From Brasenia schreberi (Eukaryota > Streptophyta > Magnoliopsida > Nymphaeales > Cabombaceae), in contig JAYKKT010000036.1 in the NCBI GenBank assembly GCA_036023115.1, positions 6,846,501-6,910,500 on the forward strand: a stretch of DNA of 64,000 bases, given 5' to 3'. Positions 1-13,153 of this stretch are shown piece after piece. Position numbers and translations under genes: made by a program. The notes below the pieces were generated by a model that saw nothing but the letters and a program-made list of their open reading frames with translations, was not told the DNA's origin and did no database searches. Within the stretch, counting starts at the first letter, position 1. Every line of letters starts with the position of its first letter.

Positions 1-708
1 TACCAAGTTGGGTTTGAACAGTTTCGATCAATTAATAAGATTGATCAATTCATGGTGCAAAATCGTGCCACTGATTCCCTTTATCTCAATTTTTGTGTAA
101 CCTGCTGCATTGATCTTGTTCATACCTCTGGCTTGCATTTCTTGTCAAGCTTGTTAAAGTTTCGCAACCAACATCCGGTGGCGGATTTACATCAAGGTAG
201 TGTGTCACTAGAATTGAAAACATCAAACCGTGGCCTAGAATCATAGTTTGTGCTTTTCAAACCATAAGTTTTAATCCTTGTGCTATTTTTTTGAGTCAGC
301 GGCATCTTTGCCTTACCTAAAAGAAAATAAATGAAGAATAGCCAATGATTGCAAACTTATAATTAACAGTAAAGAATTTCTGGATTCACCACAACCCCAG
401 CTTCTGGTTTCCGCAGAAAACAGATGGTAACTCGTACGGGTCAGAGGCAATGCTCCATACTCTCCTCTCCATAACTTATCCTGAATCCGTAGCAGAGGAT
501 AAATTGTGGTCGAAATCTTGTCCTTAAAGCTCTGCCAAAGGGCTCTTTTGATCCGTACGGTTAATGAAATCAAAAAGTTTTTTTTGAAGATATTTCTTCT
601 TAAATTAATGAATAGTTCAGCCATTCCGTTTAGATGCGTCAGCTCTTTCAATGTTGAGGAGACTGGAGTACTTTCACCCTCTCACACCCTTTTATAGATT
701 GTGGGAGG
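1..708. other. No gene recognised
   Basis: Only short chance open frames on both strands. No domain, splice-consistent exon or named repeat was recognised. The sequence may be the flank or an older part of the dispersed repeat that follows. Confidence 0.5.
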
Positions 709-1366
709 GTGTCAGCGCCCTTCAACCGGACCAGAAGTTTTCGGTCCTTGAGGTAGCAGAAGTTGCACCCGACTGGTCAGTTCGTTCTCGCAAGACCCGG
801 CTTGGAACATGCCGTCGTCTTTCACCACCTTTTGTTTCTCTTGTGAAGACTCCTCACTCTCTCTCACACCACACGCGCACACACTCATGACGGTTTGGTT
901 GACTCATGATGATTCGGTTGAGAGCAAGGAGGGGAAGAAGATGACGAAGTTTATTTATAAATGGTTGAATTTTAAGCTAAGGGGCTCCCTTGCTGCACAA
1001 CCTCAAAAGAGTTTTATATACTTCAACCAAATGAAAACGGTTCTTAACGAACTAGACGAAACCCTCATGATATGTTCCAACCCAAATAAAATGGAAATTC
1101 AAATATAAATAAATAGAACTAGATCCTAAGGATCCACTTCTGCTTGGATTCCAACTCTAACCCCCTAAAAACCGAGTCTCATACCGATTATTACATGACT
1201 CAAAACTAAAGCAAATGATCCTAAACAAAACCAAACGTTGGAGGCGTAAACCTCCTCTTAAACCATGCTGAGCCGGGTGCAACGAGCCTAGCCATGTTGC
1301 CATTGAACCTTGTGCCAGGTGCGGTGCAAGAATGTTGAACCCCTTGAAGGCACAAGGTAACAATCC
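709..1366 (+). repeat. Dispersed repeat, copy 1 (LTR-like)
   Basis: This segment aligns in the same orientation with 11295-11930. Both start at a GTGTCA.CGCCCTT block, share the 'TTTCACCACCT' and 'GGTTGAGAGCAAGGAGG' stretches, and run through 'ATCCTAAGGATC' to the 'CCAGGTGC' block near the end. The open frame at 809-1108 has a counterpart at 11394-11687, but the two frames diverge too much for a confident protein call. An LTR or other repeat arm is the likeliest identity. No TG..CA ends or primer-binding site were found. Confidence 0.5.
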
Positions 1367-1379
1367 TCCCCCGGCCAAA

Positions 1380-3337
1380 GGGAGCTTTGCCCTCGAGGCC
1401 CTCAAGGTAACAATCCTCTCACAATCTCAGGTTGGGGCTCATAAGACTGAAGCCAGACGACCATACACCGGACGCCTTGATTGACCGGTTATCGCCCTTG
1501 GTGTGTCCCGCGCTATATTCGGCTGCCGTTCTAACCCTGTTGCTGTATGCTCCCAGTCCCTAGCACGTGTATCATCTCCATGAGGGAAATGCCCTCCACG
1601 GGAACCCCAAATGAGGGGTCTGTCTCTCGGCCTTGCAACCGATAATCGTGCTCCTGGGTGAAGTCTTTTGGCCCTCCAAGAGAGGTCTTGGTTTCACCTT
1701 CTTGGCATTCTCTCTTGTCATCCACAGGTGCCAAAGAAAAGGATAACAGATGTACCGTAGTGGAAGCCATTTTTGGATCGCATTGAGGTATGAAGCCAGC
1801 ATGTTTTTCGTCCATGCACAAGAGGTTGCCTAGGTGGAGCACCACCAAGGTCTTTATCCTAAGTAGGAAATCTCAATCTTTATGCCCGAACAACACCCCA
1901 CCCAGTATGTCTTCACCATACTTACCACACAACAAGTCTCGGCATTCGTCAACCTTATTTGTAAGTCCACTGCAAAAATCTTCAGCTAGGGCCTTTACCT
2001 TGTGCCGTTCCATTTGAGATTTCACAAAACCTGCTCTTTGATCCGCATCTGCATGTAAGATATTGGTGACCACTTTCGACCCATTTAATCGTATTCATGA
2101 AATGCGAGAAGAAGCGTCTTTTTTTTCATATTTACCTTTAAATGAAAATCAATTTTTCTTCAATAAAAATTACAAAAATCTCTCGCATAAGATCATATCT
2201 GTTATAAGTTTGGACAAATAGAAGTAGAGCTTTTGATCGTATTTGAAAAAACTAGTACAATAAAAGAAAATAGGAGAAGGCAAAAGAGGTCTCAAAACAC
2301 CGTCCCCATCTCGGTTAGGCTTTTCTGCACACAAAAATGGGAAAGAGAGAGCTCCCTCTGTATAGGGAGACTGTCACAAGCTATCTCATGCAAAGTGGCT
2401 AGAGATCATCAAGACAAATCGATCGTCGGAGGCGGGATGACCCATGGAAGTCCCTGTCGTCACCACCAAACGAGAGAGACAACCCTTCGAAGACGGTCTT
2501 ATCTCTCTCCCAATCTCGAGTCTGGCGAAGACTCTCCTCTCTCGCAAAGGAAACTTAGCACCAATTGTCGATTTCAATAAACCAAAGGGCGGAAAACCGC
2601 CACTGCCATGGTTTTAGAGAAATCGCAAGTGGTTTGCAGAACCTCTACCACCTTGGTTTGTATCAAAAGACCATTCTATCCCATATACATGATGAAATAA
2701 CAGCTTGCCATTGAACAAAATCACATATACGTTGAATGATTGTTACGCTCTTGTGCATGTGAATGTATAATTTTGCCCTTAAACATTTAGTTTATATTAC
2801 GAGTGTACCTGCACAATGAATTTATGGTTTAATCCATGTGTGTCTTAGTAAATTACTAGATAAAGTATCTATGTTTTTATTATATTGTCCCTATTTGTTT
2901 GTGAAATTCTGCCTTCTCATAAAAATGCCTTTTTGACCACATACATCCTAAAGAATCATAGAAACCACACAAGACAAATTTGCAGTTCCGTCTTGAACTG
3001 TTTATTCAATTTAATGTATAATTAGAAACATGATATTACTATTCTATTCTTAAAACTTTGACTAAATTACTAAAAATGATAGAAAGTCAAAATTACCAAT
3101 CTATCCATTTATTGTAAAAAAATTATAGAAGAAGACAGGATATTTTTATTATTTTATCCCTAGAATCCCTTTAAATGTACTAAAACTACCTATTTCCAAA
3201 CAAGTACTTGTAAGTTATCTAAAAATACAAATAGGTGCTTGAAAATATTTACAATAGTACTTGGATATTTTAGATATTGTAATTTAATATTTGGTTATGT
3301 TATATTATTTTTTTATTAGAAAATATCTTATTGTAAC
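1380..3337. other. Unrecognised region, probably transposon-derived
   Basis: An open frame of about 105 codons lies on the - strand at 1531-1848, with another at 1873-2073. Neither resembles a family I can name. From 2100 to 3337 the sequence is AT-rich with no coding signal. Its position directly after the dispersed repeat suggests decayed retrotransposon sequence, but nothing shows this directly. Confidence 0.35.
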
Positions 3338-3744
3338 TCCACCCATGTAAGGAATCACCCTTGCATTGCTGGTCCCAAGCCCGAATAAAGGAGGAGGGTT
3401 GTGTTAGGCTTTCGACAGTCAGCGTAAAACTTTATCAGATTTTTATACCATAGATTACGCAAATTATGAGCATTGCTTTGAGGCATTCCCGCCTAGCGAC
3501 GCGTTGTAGAGCCCGAATGTAGTGATAAGTAAGCAAGAGTCTCTACATTTTCGCTCGAATGTAATGAATCAATTGAAGAGAGAGTTCCCATATCATGGAC
3601 GGGTGTGGGTAAAGAAGTTAGTCTTCCTACATTGCTGCCCGAATGTAATGAATAATTTACAAAGAGGGTCTCCGCATTTTCAATATGAACGGATGCAGGG
3701 GTTAAAGAAGCTAGTCCTAGATAATAAGATTCGTATTGGTTCTT

Positions 3745-4500
3745 AGAATATTGGAACATTATTCAGTAAGCTAATGGAGGTGGTAGATACTATGATTCAG
3801 AGAAAGATTCATATTCTATGTTTATAAGAGACAAAGTGGGTTGGAGAAAAAACAAAAGAGATAGATGATACAAGTTTTAAATTATGGTACTCAAGTAAGG
3901 AAAATGCTTGAAACGGAGTTGGTATTATCATAAATAAAGATTTAAAGGATAATATAGTAGACATACAATGATATGGTGACCGAATCATGACGTTGAAATT
4001 AGTGTTAGGAGCAAAGATTTTGAATATAGTTTGTGCTTATGCATCCCAGGTAGGACTACAAGATAGTATAAAGACAACTTTTTGGGAAGAGTTAGATAAG
4101 GTGATTCAAAGGATTCTATAAAAGTAGATTATTTGTTTAGGAGGAGACTTAAATGGACATGTCGGTAAAGATGCATTAGGATATCAAGGTATTCATGGAA
4201 ACTTTGGTTATGGGGAAATAAATGAGGAACGTAGGGAGATTTTAAATTTTGCTATGGCATTTGATATCTTTATAGTCAATACAATCTTCAAAAAACGAGA
4301 TGAACATTTAATTACTTATAAGAGTGGCTTATCTAGTATGGGAAAAGGCTTAGTTGTAGTTGTTGTTGTTGTATAAGAGTGACTTATCACAAACACAAAT
4401 TGATTACTTTATTTATAGGAAAAAAGATAGAGCGTGTTGTAAAGATTGTAAGGTAATTCCAAAAGAAAGCTTAACCACCCAACATTGACTTTTAGTTATA
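3745..4500 (+). pseudogene. Decayed RTE apurinic/apyrimidinic-type endonuclease domain
   Basis: Broken frames translate to pieces typical of plant RTE endonucleases: 'NIGTLFSKLMEVVDTM', 'ETKWVGEKTKEID' after a stop, 'GVGIIINKDLKD', 'GGDLNGHVGKDALGYQGIHG' and 'NFAMAFDIFIVNTIFKKRDEH'. The DLNGHVG segment is the exonuclease-endonuclease-phosphatase core. Automated annotation of this family in plants often carries the misleading label craniofacial development protein 2-like. At least four in-frame stops are visible. Confidence 0.8.
4334..4371 (+). mobile_element. 38-bp RTE tail insertion with target-site duplication
   Basis: The segment reads as an RTE 3' terminus (TAGTATGGGAAAAGGCTTAG plus GTT repeats) in the middle of the endonuclease frame. 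It is bounded by a 17-bp repeat, TATAAGAGTGGCTTATC at 4317-4333 and TATAAGAGTGACTTATC at 4372-4388, with one mismatch. Removing the insert and one repeat joins endonuclease codons across the site. This is the signature of an extremely 5'-truncated target-primed LINE insertion. Confidence 0.8.
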
Positions 4501-5139
4501 GATTTACAAATAAAAAAATAGACAAAGAAGAAAAGATTGCATCGAGCTATTCGGACTAAATGGTGAAACCTCAAAAGCGAGAAAGAAAATATATTTAAAA
4601 AGAAAGTCCTTCGAGGAGATGTTTGGAATTATGTTGGTATACCTTGTGATATGTGAAACAATGTGACTATACATATTAGGAAAGTTGCGAAAGATGTATT
4701 AGGTGTATCTAAGGGAGGTGTATCGGCACAAAAAGAAGCTTGATGGGAGAGTGAAGTAGTGCAAAATAAAATCAAAGTAAAGAGGGCATGTTATAAATTA
4801 CATTATGCTAAGAAAACTAGTGAAACTTTAGAAGCTTATAAGAAAATAAAGAAGGAAGCGAAAAAGGCCGTTAGTGAAACAAAAGATAAAATTTAAGAGA
4901 ATTTATATAAAAAACTTAACTCAAAAGAGGGTGAAAGAGATATTTTTAGGATAGTTAGGGCTAGAGATAAGAAAACTAAAGATCTTAATTATGTTAGATG
5001 CATCAAATACGAAGATGAAAAAATTATAGTGGCAAATGATGATATAAGAAATAGATGGAAAACTAATTTTATAAGCTTTTTAATGAAAATAAAGATGTTA
5101 GTATTAGCTTAGTAGAGTTAGCCCAATCAAAAAAGTATA

Positions 5140-6490
5140 TAAACCACAATTTTTACTGACGTATTCAAAAGAATGAAGTAATAGAGGCTATTAAACATAT
5201 GAAGGGTGGTAAAGCGGTAGGACCAGACAATATTCCAATAGAAGTTAAACATCGAGTTATCAAGTTAATGAGCCATACTATGAAATTATGAGAAAGAATT
5301 ATCGAATATAGGTTAAGACAATTAACAAGTACAATAGAGAACCAATTTAGATTTATTTCAGGCAGATCTACTGTTGAAGCAATTCACCTTTTGAGACATC
5401 ATATGAAACATTTTAGAGCAAAAAAGAAAGACCTTCACATGATATTTATTGATCTAAAAAGAACTTACGATAGGGTACCGAGGGATGTTCTTTGGAGAAC
5501 CTTACAAAAACGAGGTATCCCATTGACATACATAACCTTATAAGAGACATGTACGATGGTGCAAAAACATGTGTGAGGACTCATGAAGGAATGACAGACT
5601 TCTTTGAAGTTAATATTGGGTTACATCAAGGATCAACTTTAAGTCCATACTTATTTATAGTAGTGATTGATGAGTTAACAAAACATATTCAAGATGAAGT
5701 ATCTTGGTGTATGTTATTTGCAGATGACATTGTATTAGTGGAGGAGTCTAAGGAAAAAGTTAATAGAAAATTAGAACTATGGAGAGAAACATTAGAAAGC
5801 AAAGGCCTCCGACTTAGTAGAACAAAGACAAAATATATGGAATGTAAGTTTGATCATTTGGTTACTTCAGTGGACATAAAAATTAAAATTGGCACACATT
5901 GTGTCTCCCAAAAGGAAAGTTTTAAATACTTAGGGTCAATTTTTCAAAGTGATGGAAGGATTGATGGAGATGTTACATATATAATTAATGCTGGTTGGTT
6001 AAAATAGAGAGGAGCTTTTGGTATTCTTTGTGATCACAAGATACCATTAAAGTTAAAAGGTAAATATTATAGAGCAACAATTAGACCTGCCATATTTTAT
6101 GGTTCTAAGTGTTGGGCAGTTAATCATCAACATGTACAAAAGATGTCTGTGACAGAAATGCAGATATTGAGATGGATGAGTGGTAATACAAGAAAAGATC
6201 GCATACATAATGAGGTTATTAAAAACAAATTAGGAGTGACACCAATAGAGGATAAAATGAGAGAATATCGTTTAAGATGGTTTGACCATATAGAAAGAAG
6301 ATCAAAAGAAGAACCTTTAAGAAGGTATGAAAAACTAATTTTGGAAAGTATGAAAAGAGGTAGAGGACGACCACAAAAGTGTTGGAAAGAAACAATAAAT
6401 AATGATCTAGCTTATTGTGAGTTAATTGCTAACATGATACATAATAGGGCTGTGTGGAAACAAATAATCCTTGTAGCCGACCCCGTCTAG
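5140..6490 (+). pseudogene. Decayed RTE reverse transcriptase
   Basis: The best frames are 5492-6007 and 6143-6490. Upstream broken codons give 'HMIFIDLKRTYDRVPRDVLW' (motif A region). The first open frame carries 'GLHQGSTLSPYLF' (motif B) and the catalytic 'MLFADDIVLVEE' (motif C, FADD). The second carries the C-terminal 'MQILRWMSG' and 'LRWFDHIERR' blocks. A TAG at about 6006 separates the two frames, and further stops lie upstream of 5492, so no functional polyprotein is encoded. Confidence 0.85.
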
Positions 6491-6690
6491 TATGAGAAAA
6501 GGCTTAGTTGTTGTTATTGTTGTTGTAGAAAATATCTTATTGTTTTTTATCCATTGCATTTTTAATGTTTTCCATATGAAAGATTTAGACCTTCTTGTTA
6601 TTATCTTTATCAAATTATTAAAAATAATTTCAGAATCTATGTTTCTGAATTGGCAAAGATTAAAAAATTAAATGGCTTCAATTTTCAAAC

Positions 6691-7080
6691 ATGAAAAAAA
6701 GAATCTCGTTGAACCTAGTACTAGAGGGTGTTGATTATGTGTTTAGGAAAATTGTTTTACCCCCTACACCACATGAAATAGAGAATGAAAAAGAAAAATA
6801 TAAAATATTTTTAAAGGATGATACTATAGTTAGGATCATTATGTTAATTTATATGGAGGATGACTTAATTAAGGTCCTTGAGGAATTTGAGACCGCTAAA
6901 GAGTTGTTTGATTTTATAACAGTCAAATATGATACTATAATTAAACTTCATGTTCAACTACTATTTCAAAAATATAATTCTAATAAAATGAGAGACATCA
7001 TAGTTGAACATGTAAACAAAATGTTGGTAATGACTAGGGATTTAGCTATAGCAAAATCAATCATCTGTAAACCAATGTAG
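6691..7080 (+). pseudogene. Copia-type gag fragment
   Basis: An open frame of 129 codons with 'YKIFLKDDTIVRIIMLIYM', 'FETAKELFDFI' and 'LLFQKYNSNKMRDIIVEHVNKM', the pattern of Ty1/copia gag (UBN2-type) proteins. The frame ends at a TAG, and gag-like codons (LNDLPL.EIW-like) continue downstream to about 7330 in broken frames. No zinc knuckle was seen. It shares orientation with the integrase and RT remnants at 9.4-11.2 kb and may be the 5' part of the same element. Confidence 0.7.
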
Positions 7081-7334
7081 ATATCCACTATCCTTAATGA
7101 TCTCCCCCTTTATGAAATATGGTGACCACAACACTGAGACTTAGGTTTGACTTTACTCTTTCAGAAGTCCTTCTTAAACTAGCAATTGAACACGAATATA
7201 TGAAAAGAATAAAAAAGAAAAACCGCTAGTTGCTTAGGATGATTTATAGACAAGTTCTAGGAACAACCAAAATAAGAAAAGACCAAATACAAAGTTTGAC
7301 AAATATAATAAAAAGGGCAATCAATTAGTATGGC

Positions 7335-9355
7335 AAGATGAGATACTACTGTGATGCCATGTCAAATCATTCTAAATTGATCCCAACCTAGACCCACATG
7401 AGATGCCAAGGAGCCACATTATGGCTTTGTGGCTTAGACAAGAGTTATTGCACAATGGTTGTCGGTGAGAATGAGAGGAAGAGAGAGAGAGAGAAATAAG
7501 GGAAGAGGGAAGTTATACATGTCGATTGCATACCAATCTAGCTGGAAAATGATAAGGTCCGTTGAATTAGAGGTAAAATAAGGTTTTCCTTTTGTTTTAA
7601 TCTTTTCGATGATAAAATCTGGCAAAACGCTACTTGCCATCAATAGAAAAGGCAAATCTTTGCCCCCAAAACTATCAATAGTGGGTTTTTAGGCAAGACG
7701 TCTTGTGTCAAACCTTATCAAATACTATGGTGTCATGGTTACAAGTTTTAGAGTGACACATTTCAGATTTGGGTCGGTTATGAATAAATTCATAACAAAA
7801 TTACAAAAATTGGACTTGAATCCTTAATCGGATCCTAGCATACCCAAACAAATTAAGATTACTTTTTGGGCCATTTTGGGACCGAACAAAATCTGATTTT
7901 GATGTTGTTTGAACCGTTAGTCCATATTTGAATATAGAATATAATGTTAAATTTTTATCATGATTTAAAGATTAAATCAAAGTGATCTAAGGGGATAAAT
8001 ATTATGCGTTTTGGATCTTTGTAAAAGCAAAAGGTAGGTGGATGCGTTCCCTTTCTAGATCCATGCTAGAGATAGCTTTATTGCTTTTAGATGATATATG
8101 AGATTATGAAATATTTGTTAATACTTTGAAATGATTAAATATGGGTTTCCTTTCTAGATACATGCTAGAGATATCTACATTGATGCATTGCATGAGTGTG
8201 CCATCAGTGGGTGTTAGTAGGTTCACTCTCTTGATTGAGGTATGGGATGTCATTAAATGGTGGATGGTCACATTCATTAGTATTAACTCGTGGGTGTTAG
8301 TAGGTGTGGGTGAATCATCAGTTGATATGGACCCGTAATTCGCAATTCTAACCGTCAGGACGTGTGTATCATTCAGATGAGAAGATTATGAGTTTTCAAA
8401 TGGATGTATTAGATGATGCTAACCCGTTTGCTGCTTCGTTGATCATACGTGCTCATATGTAACTTGTATTTTGCAGCTCGTGTCATGTTATCTGGTATGC
8501 CTAGGTTGGAGACATATTAAGTCATGTGCTAAACTAGCGATAGTAGAGTGTTTGAAAAGAAATGAGTTTGGTACTGGATTTAAATATATGATTTGAATAG
8601 TTAAAATGAAAATATATTATGGATTGTTATGGATGCTATGAGATTGTGAGATGTCCCAGGTGATAAGATATGATTTGAGATTATTTACATAATTGAGTAA
8701 AAGTATGACCCTACTAGTATTATTTGCAAAAATTACTGCCATGTACACTCGAGGGGTAGGACTTGATGCATTGTTTTAGAGTCTGTTAAGATCTAGAATC
8801 TGCTTAGCTGGTGTGGCAACTATCAAAGACCGCCAGTTGGGACAAGAGGAGGGATCGGGGGCCTCTTACGATGTGGTCATGCTTGGATACGATAGTGGTC
8901 CTGATATCAAAATTAAATTAAAGAGTGCTTGATTTTATATGCATGATTTGGTTGATAATCTATGTAAACAGTGATATGATTTTATCTTATGATATATGAT
9001 TTAAAATATATATATCTTTAGTGTATTTAAAATTATAAAGAGATTACATCCATCTATAAGCATGATTGCTTGTGCTTATAGTTTATTATATTATAAGATT
9101 AAGACAACAAAGGCATTGAGAGACATAGAAGTGGCACCTATAGTACAATGATAAATGATGGTTAATTGAGTTGTAAATAGTTTTACTGTTTTTGTTATAC
9201 CACCATGCATACTTAAACTCTAATTGTAAATAAATATACATGTTGACTATGTTTTACATTTTATGGGTTATGCCACCATTAAATTGTCAACGGTCCACAC
9301 ATGTTAGACAAGTTTTGTGGGTCATTACAACTATAAACGAGACTGTCGCAATGAG
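7335..9355. other. No gene recognised; lies between Copia gag and pol remnants
   Basis: A GA-rich run is present at 7474-7497. The only longer frame (8141-8338) has no recognisable domain. The segment may be a nested insertion that split the Copia element, since gag lies before it and integrase/RT after it on the same strand. Clear termini were not found. Confidence 0.4.
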
Positions 9356-9359
9356 AGAA

Positions 9360-11165
9360 ACAATGGTTAAAACACACAAGGTCACTGATCAAAAGAGAAG
9401 CAAGTTATAATCTGCGTCATTTCTAAATACATATACCTAGATTACCTTGTGACTGGTTCATGAATTTACTTTAGAACAACTTGATATATCTCAAAGAGCA
9501 AAGAGGTAGTTATGGGCCTTAAGAAATACAAACTTAGGGAGAATCATGTCTACATGAGAAATAATTTATTTGTTGATGTTCTTAGAGTTGAGTTCTTTAA
9601 AATTTTTGTACAAGGTATACTAATTGTACTTACTAATATATTAATTGTGTATTGATATGAATGTATGTCATAAATGTTGAAGGCATATAAGTTTGAATAA
9701 TTTGAGAAAATTATTCAACATTGACTTATTGCTTGAGTTTTAAGAAAATACTTTAAAATACTTTTAATAAGTATGAAGCCTGTATTCAAGACAAAATAGC
9801 TAGAAAATATTTTTGTAAAGAAATAATTAGAACAATAACCCTATTAGAAATCATCCATATATATAGGTGAACCTTTTAGGATAAGATCTCATCATGAGAA
9901 TATTTATTTTATAACCTTGATCGATGATTATTGAAGATATACATATTTATATCTCTTAGCAGAAAATTGAAATTCCTAAGATTGAAAACCAATTAAGATA
10001 GACAATGAAAGTCCTAAGATTTAATGAAGGTCGTGAATACATCTATACAAAATTCTTAGAATAGTAAAGACTTTGGTATCTTAAAACAAAATATCATGCC
10101 CAAAACACCATAACAAAATGATGTTATTGATAGATAAAATAGACATTTATAGAATATGACTAAGGTATATTTTAATAGATGTTTATCTTCAAAAGGTATT
10201 TTGTGCAATAGTAATCACCACTGTGTATATATTAAATAGAATACCTTGTAAGGGTGTATTCTCTGCATCATATGAGATTCAATTTGGTAGAAAATCAGAC
10301 CTAAGTTATCTTAGGAGGTACAGATTTATACTTATGTAAAGATCCTTGATGAGTTTAGAGATAAGTTAGATAATAAGTTATTGAGATGTGTTTTCATTAG
10401 ATACTCTAAAGGTTATAAAGGATATAGATTTTATTAAAAGGACTATGATTTAATAGAAAGTAGGAATGTTGAATTCTTAGAAGATACTAAAAATGATATC
10501 ATTAAAAAAATGATGAGAGTATTGATGATCTAGTGGATCTGGACCCATTATCATTTGAATCCCATGAATTATGATTCAAATGTCCTTCCCAAACATAATA
10601 AAACTTTAAGTAGACATAAAAGACCTAAGATCACACCGTCCTACTTAAAGGATTATCACACTTACCTTGTGATTCAATGGATTTACATAAGTTGACTAAC
10701 AATATTACATATCAACATGTTGTTAACCCATCTTAATCAACAAACGAGAAAAAAATAATGGACAAGGAAATTGAGTGCATTGAGAAAAACAAAGTCTGAG
10801 AATTATTAGATTTGTCAAGAGGAAGGAGAGTCATAGGTTGTAAATGGGTTCTTAAAAAGAAATATAAAATCGATGAAACAATCAACCAATTTAAGATGAG
10901 GTTGGTTGTATAGGAGTTTTCACAAAAACAGCTACAATTAAAATTCTTTTAGCACTTGCTTCTATATATAAACTTGTTATTTACCAAATGGATGTTAACA
11001 TGACATTTTTAAAAGTGAATTAGAGAAGGAGGTATATATTAAACAACCCAAAGGTTTTAATGTAGAGTTTGTAAATTAGTCAAGTTCTTGTATTGTTTAA
11101 AGCAAGCTCCTAAGAAATGACATCAAAAATTTGATCAAGTTATTCTTACAAATGATTTCAAAATA
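9360..11165 (+). mobile_element. Copia retrotransposon pol remnant (integrase and RT)
   Basis: Broken frames give 'YFIT.IDDY.RYTYLYLL'-like integrase codons near 9900, and 'YILNRIPCKGVFSASYEI' and 'YSKGYKGYRFY' near 10230-10440. RT codons near 10760-11010 include 'RRVIGCKWVLKKKYKID' and 'LALASIYKLVIYQMDV'. These are standard Ty1/copia pol blocks in the expected order. Many stops and deletions are present. The match ends abruptly at about 11165, where the dispersed-repeat copy begins soon after. Confidence 0.75.
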
Positions 11166-11294
11166 AATGAAACACACGGAACTCATCGTCCAACAATGAA
11201 CCTGCTCCAACCGGGTTGGAGGTGGATCCGAGACATCTACAGGTGGTTTTACTCCACGCATCAAAAATCGTCGTTTTGGGCAACAGACAGCAAA

Positions 11295-11930
11295 GTGTCA
11301 CCGCCCTTTTACCGGACTAGAACTTTTGGTTCTTGAAAGCGTCCGGTAACAGTCGCACCCGACCACTCAACCTGTTCTCGCTAGACCTAGCCTATGACAC
11401 CCCTCCGTCTTTCACCACCTGACGTCTCTTTTGTGTGGAGCATCTTACCTGCACCACTCTTGTCTCTCTCGCACCACAGACGAACACATACTCTTGATGG
11501 TTCGGTTGAGAGCAAGGAGGAGACGATGAAGTTTATTTCCAAATGGTTTAATTTTATTCAAAAGAGCTCCCTCATTACAGGACCCCAGAGGTTTATATAC
11601 TTCAGTCAAATGAAAATGGATCCTAATAAACTAAACCAGATCCCAATGATCCGTTCCAACCCAAACCAAATAGAAATTCAAATGTGAACAAATAGAACCG
11701 AATCCTAAGGATCTACTTGGACTCCAACTCTAACCCACTAAAAACTGGGTTCCATATGATCGCCTACTACACAACTCAACATCAAAGCAAATGATCCTAA
11801 ACAAAGTGTGGAGATAAATCTCCTCTTGAACCAAGTCGAGTCAGGCACCATGAGCCTAGCCCCAACACACTCGAACTGCACACCAGGTGCAACATGAAAA
11901 TGTCGAACCATTGAATACACAAGCAATAAA
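11295..11930 (+). repeat. Dispersed repeat, copy 2 (LTR-like)
   Basis: Same orientation and order of blocks as 709-1366, about 10.6 kb away. The two copies differ by many substitutions and small indels, so they did not arise recently. The pair brackets the RTE and Copia remnants. Without matching termini it is not shown that they are two LTRs of one element. Confidence 0.5.
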
Positions 11931-13150
11931 CTAGATATGGATACCCGTAGTGTTTATCTGGTTAGGGTTGAAGAAGACCTCTATCATATCCTAACTTAAT
12001 ACTTTAATTTGATTTTCAAATGTTATCAGTTGCGAATTTACAGTCCAAATGTAAATTTTTTCTCTTTCCCTCCCTCCCTTTTCTTTTAAAGGAAACCGGA
12101 TGTTAATAGTTGGTTCATTAAGATTTACCAAGTCATAATACTGATCCAGTACAATCCAAATTTCCGACCCAAACTGATCTATTACCATTCCTAACAGCAT
12201 ATTCTCAATCCAGTACATCAGAATTCCTAATTATCACTATTCATATTAATTGGAGAAAACATGGAAATATTTCCATTGGCGATATCAGCGCCTTGGCCTC
12301 CTTGGATTGTGCGTTTCCTCACACCCACATAGTCAATATAAACCAAGTCGAAATTAGACGAAGATAGAGGCAGATTAATATCAAGAAACATGCCCATGAC
12401 AAGTCTAAATGTCCTTGCAAAAGAGTACAATGAACATAGAATTCTTTAAGGTGGTTTGGAGAGTGATAGACTCAAGAATTCTTTTAGGATGAGGTATATT
12501 TGTATTTATATTTCATGTTCATAAAGTATTTATATTTTTTTTATATAAAGTGGCAGATACCTCGCTCTAAAGTGAGTCCACCACTGCTTGGACACCATTC
12601 AACATAAAACAGAAAAACGGTCATATGTATAAAAATATTTTCCGTTAGCTCCTCAATTTTGATCTATTTCTTGGTTTAGCAGTTGATTTAGAAGAAATGT
12701 CGATTGCCCTCTTTGATAGATTTTTCTGTCTATAATGTCTTCTGAAACTGTCAACTTTTGGCTCACTGATGACATGAAGAGGCCATTTCCCTTCATTTCC
12801 ATTGAGGGTGGCATCGGTTGGGCCAAGCTTAGATGTTTCCTCAGACTGTTAGAATTGATAACGTTTGGCCTCCCAAGAAGAGAACCTAATTTTAATTCAA
12901 TATTATATCATATTTGCATTCAGAAGCAGATGCAGTCAGTATATCATTTATGGGAGCCTTCCTGTTCATTTAACAAAGAAAAGAACAATTAAGAAGAAAA
13001 ATGAATTATAAAAAGGTCGTATTTCACACGCCACTATGAGAAAGAGAAGCCTTCCCCATCAATGCGTGAAACAGTCGGTCTCATCAACAACACCTCTTTT
13101 TCAAACCCACCCTCCCCACTTAACCAACAACAGCAGCAACAACCACTCCC
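11931..13150. other. Intergenic sequence upstream of the LysM gene
   Basis: Short frames only, such as 12735-12992, with no family resemblance. The last few hundred bases are the probable promoter region of the LysM gene. Confidence 0.5.
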
Positions 13151-13153
13151 CTA

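Larger units (their letters stand above)
3338..6530 (+). mobile_element. RTE-clade LINE, near full length, inactive
   Basis: A non-LTR retrotransposon with a recognisable 5' end (ACTCCACCCATGTAAGG), an endonuclease region, a reverse transcriptase region and the typical plant RTE 3' end: 'CTAGTATGAGAAAAGGCTTAG' followed by a TTG-rich tail to about 6530. The same 5' and 3' ends recur in the other RTE copies of this window, which supports the limits given. Many stop codons and frameshifts make it inactive. A tiny second RTE insertion interrupts its endonuclease region at 4334-4371. Confidence 0.85.
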
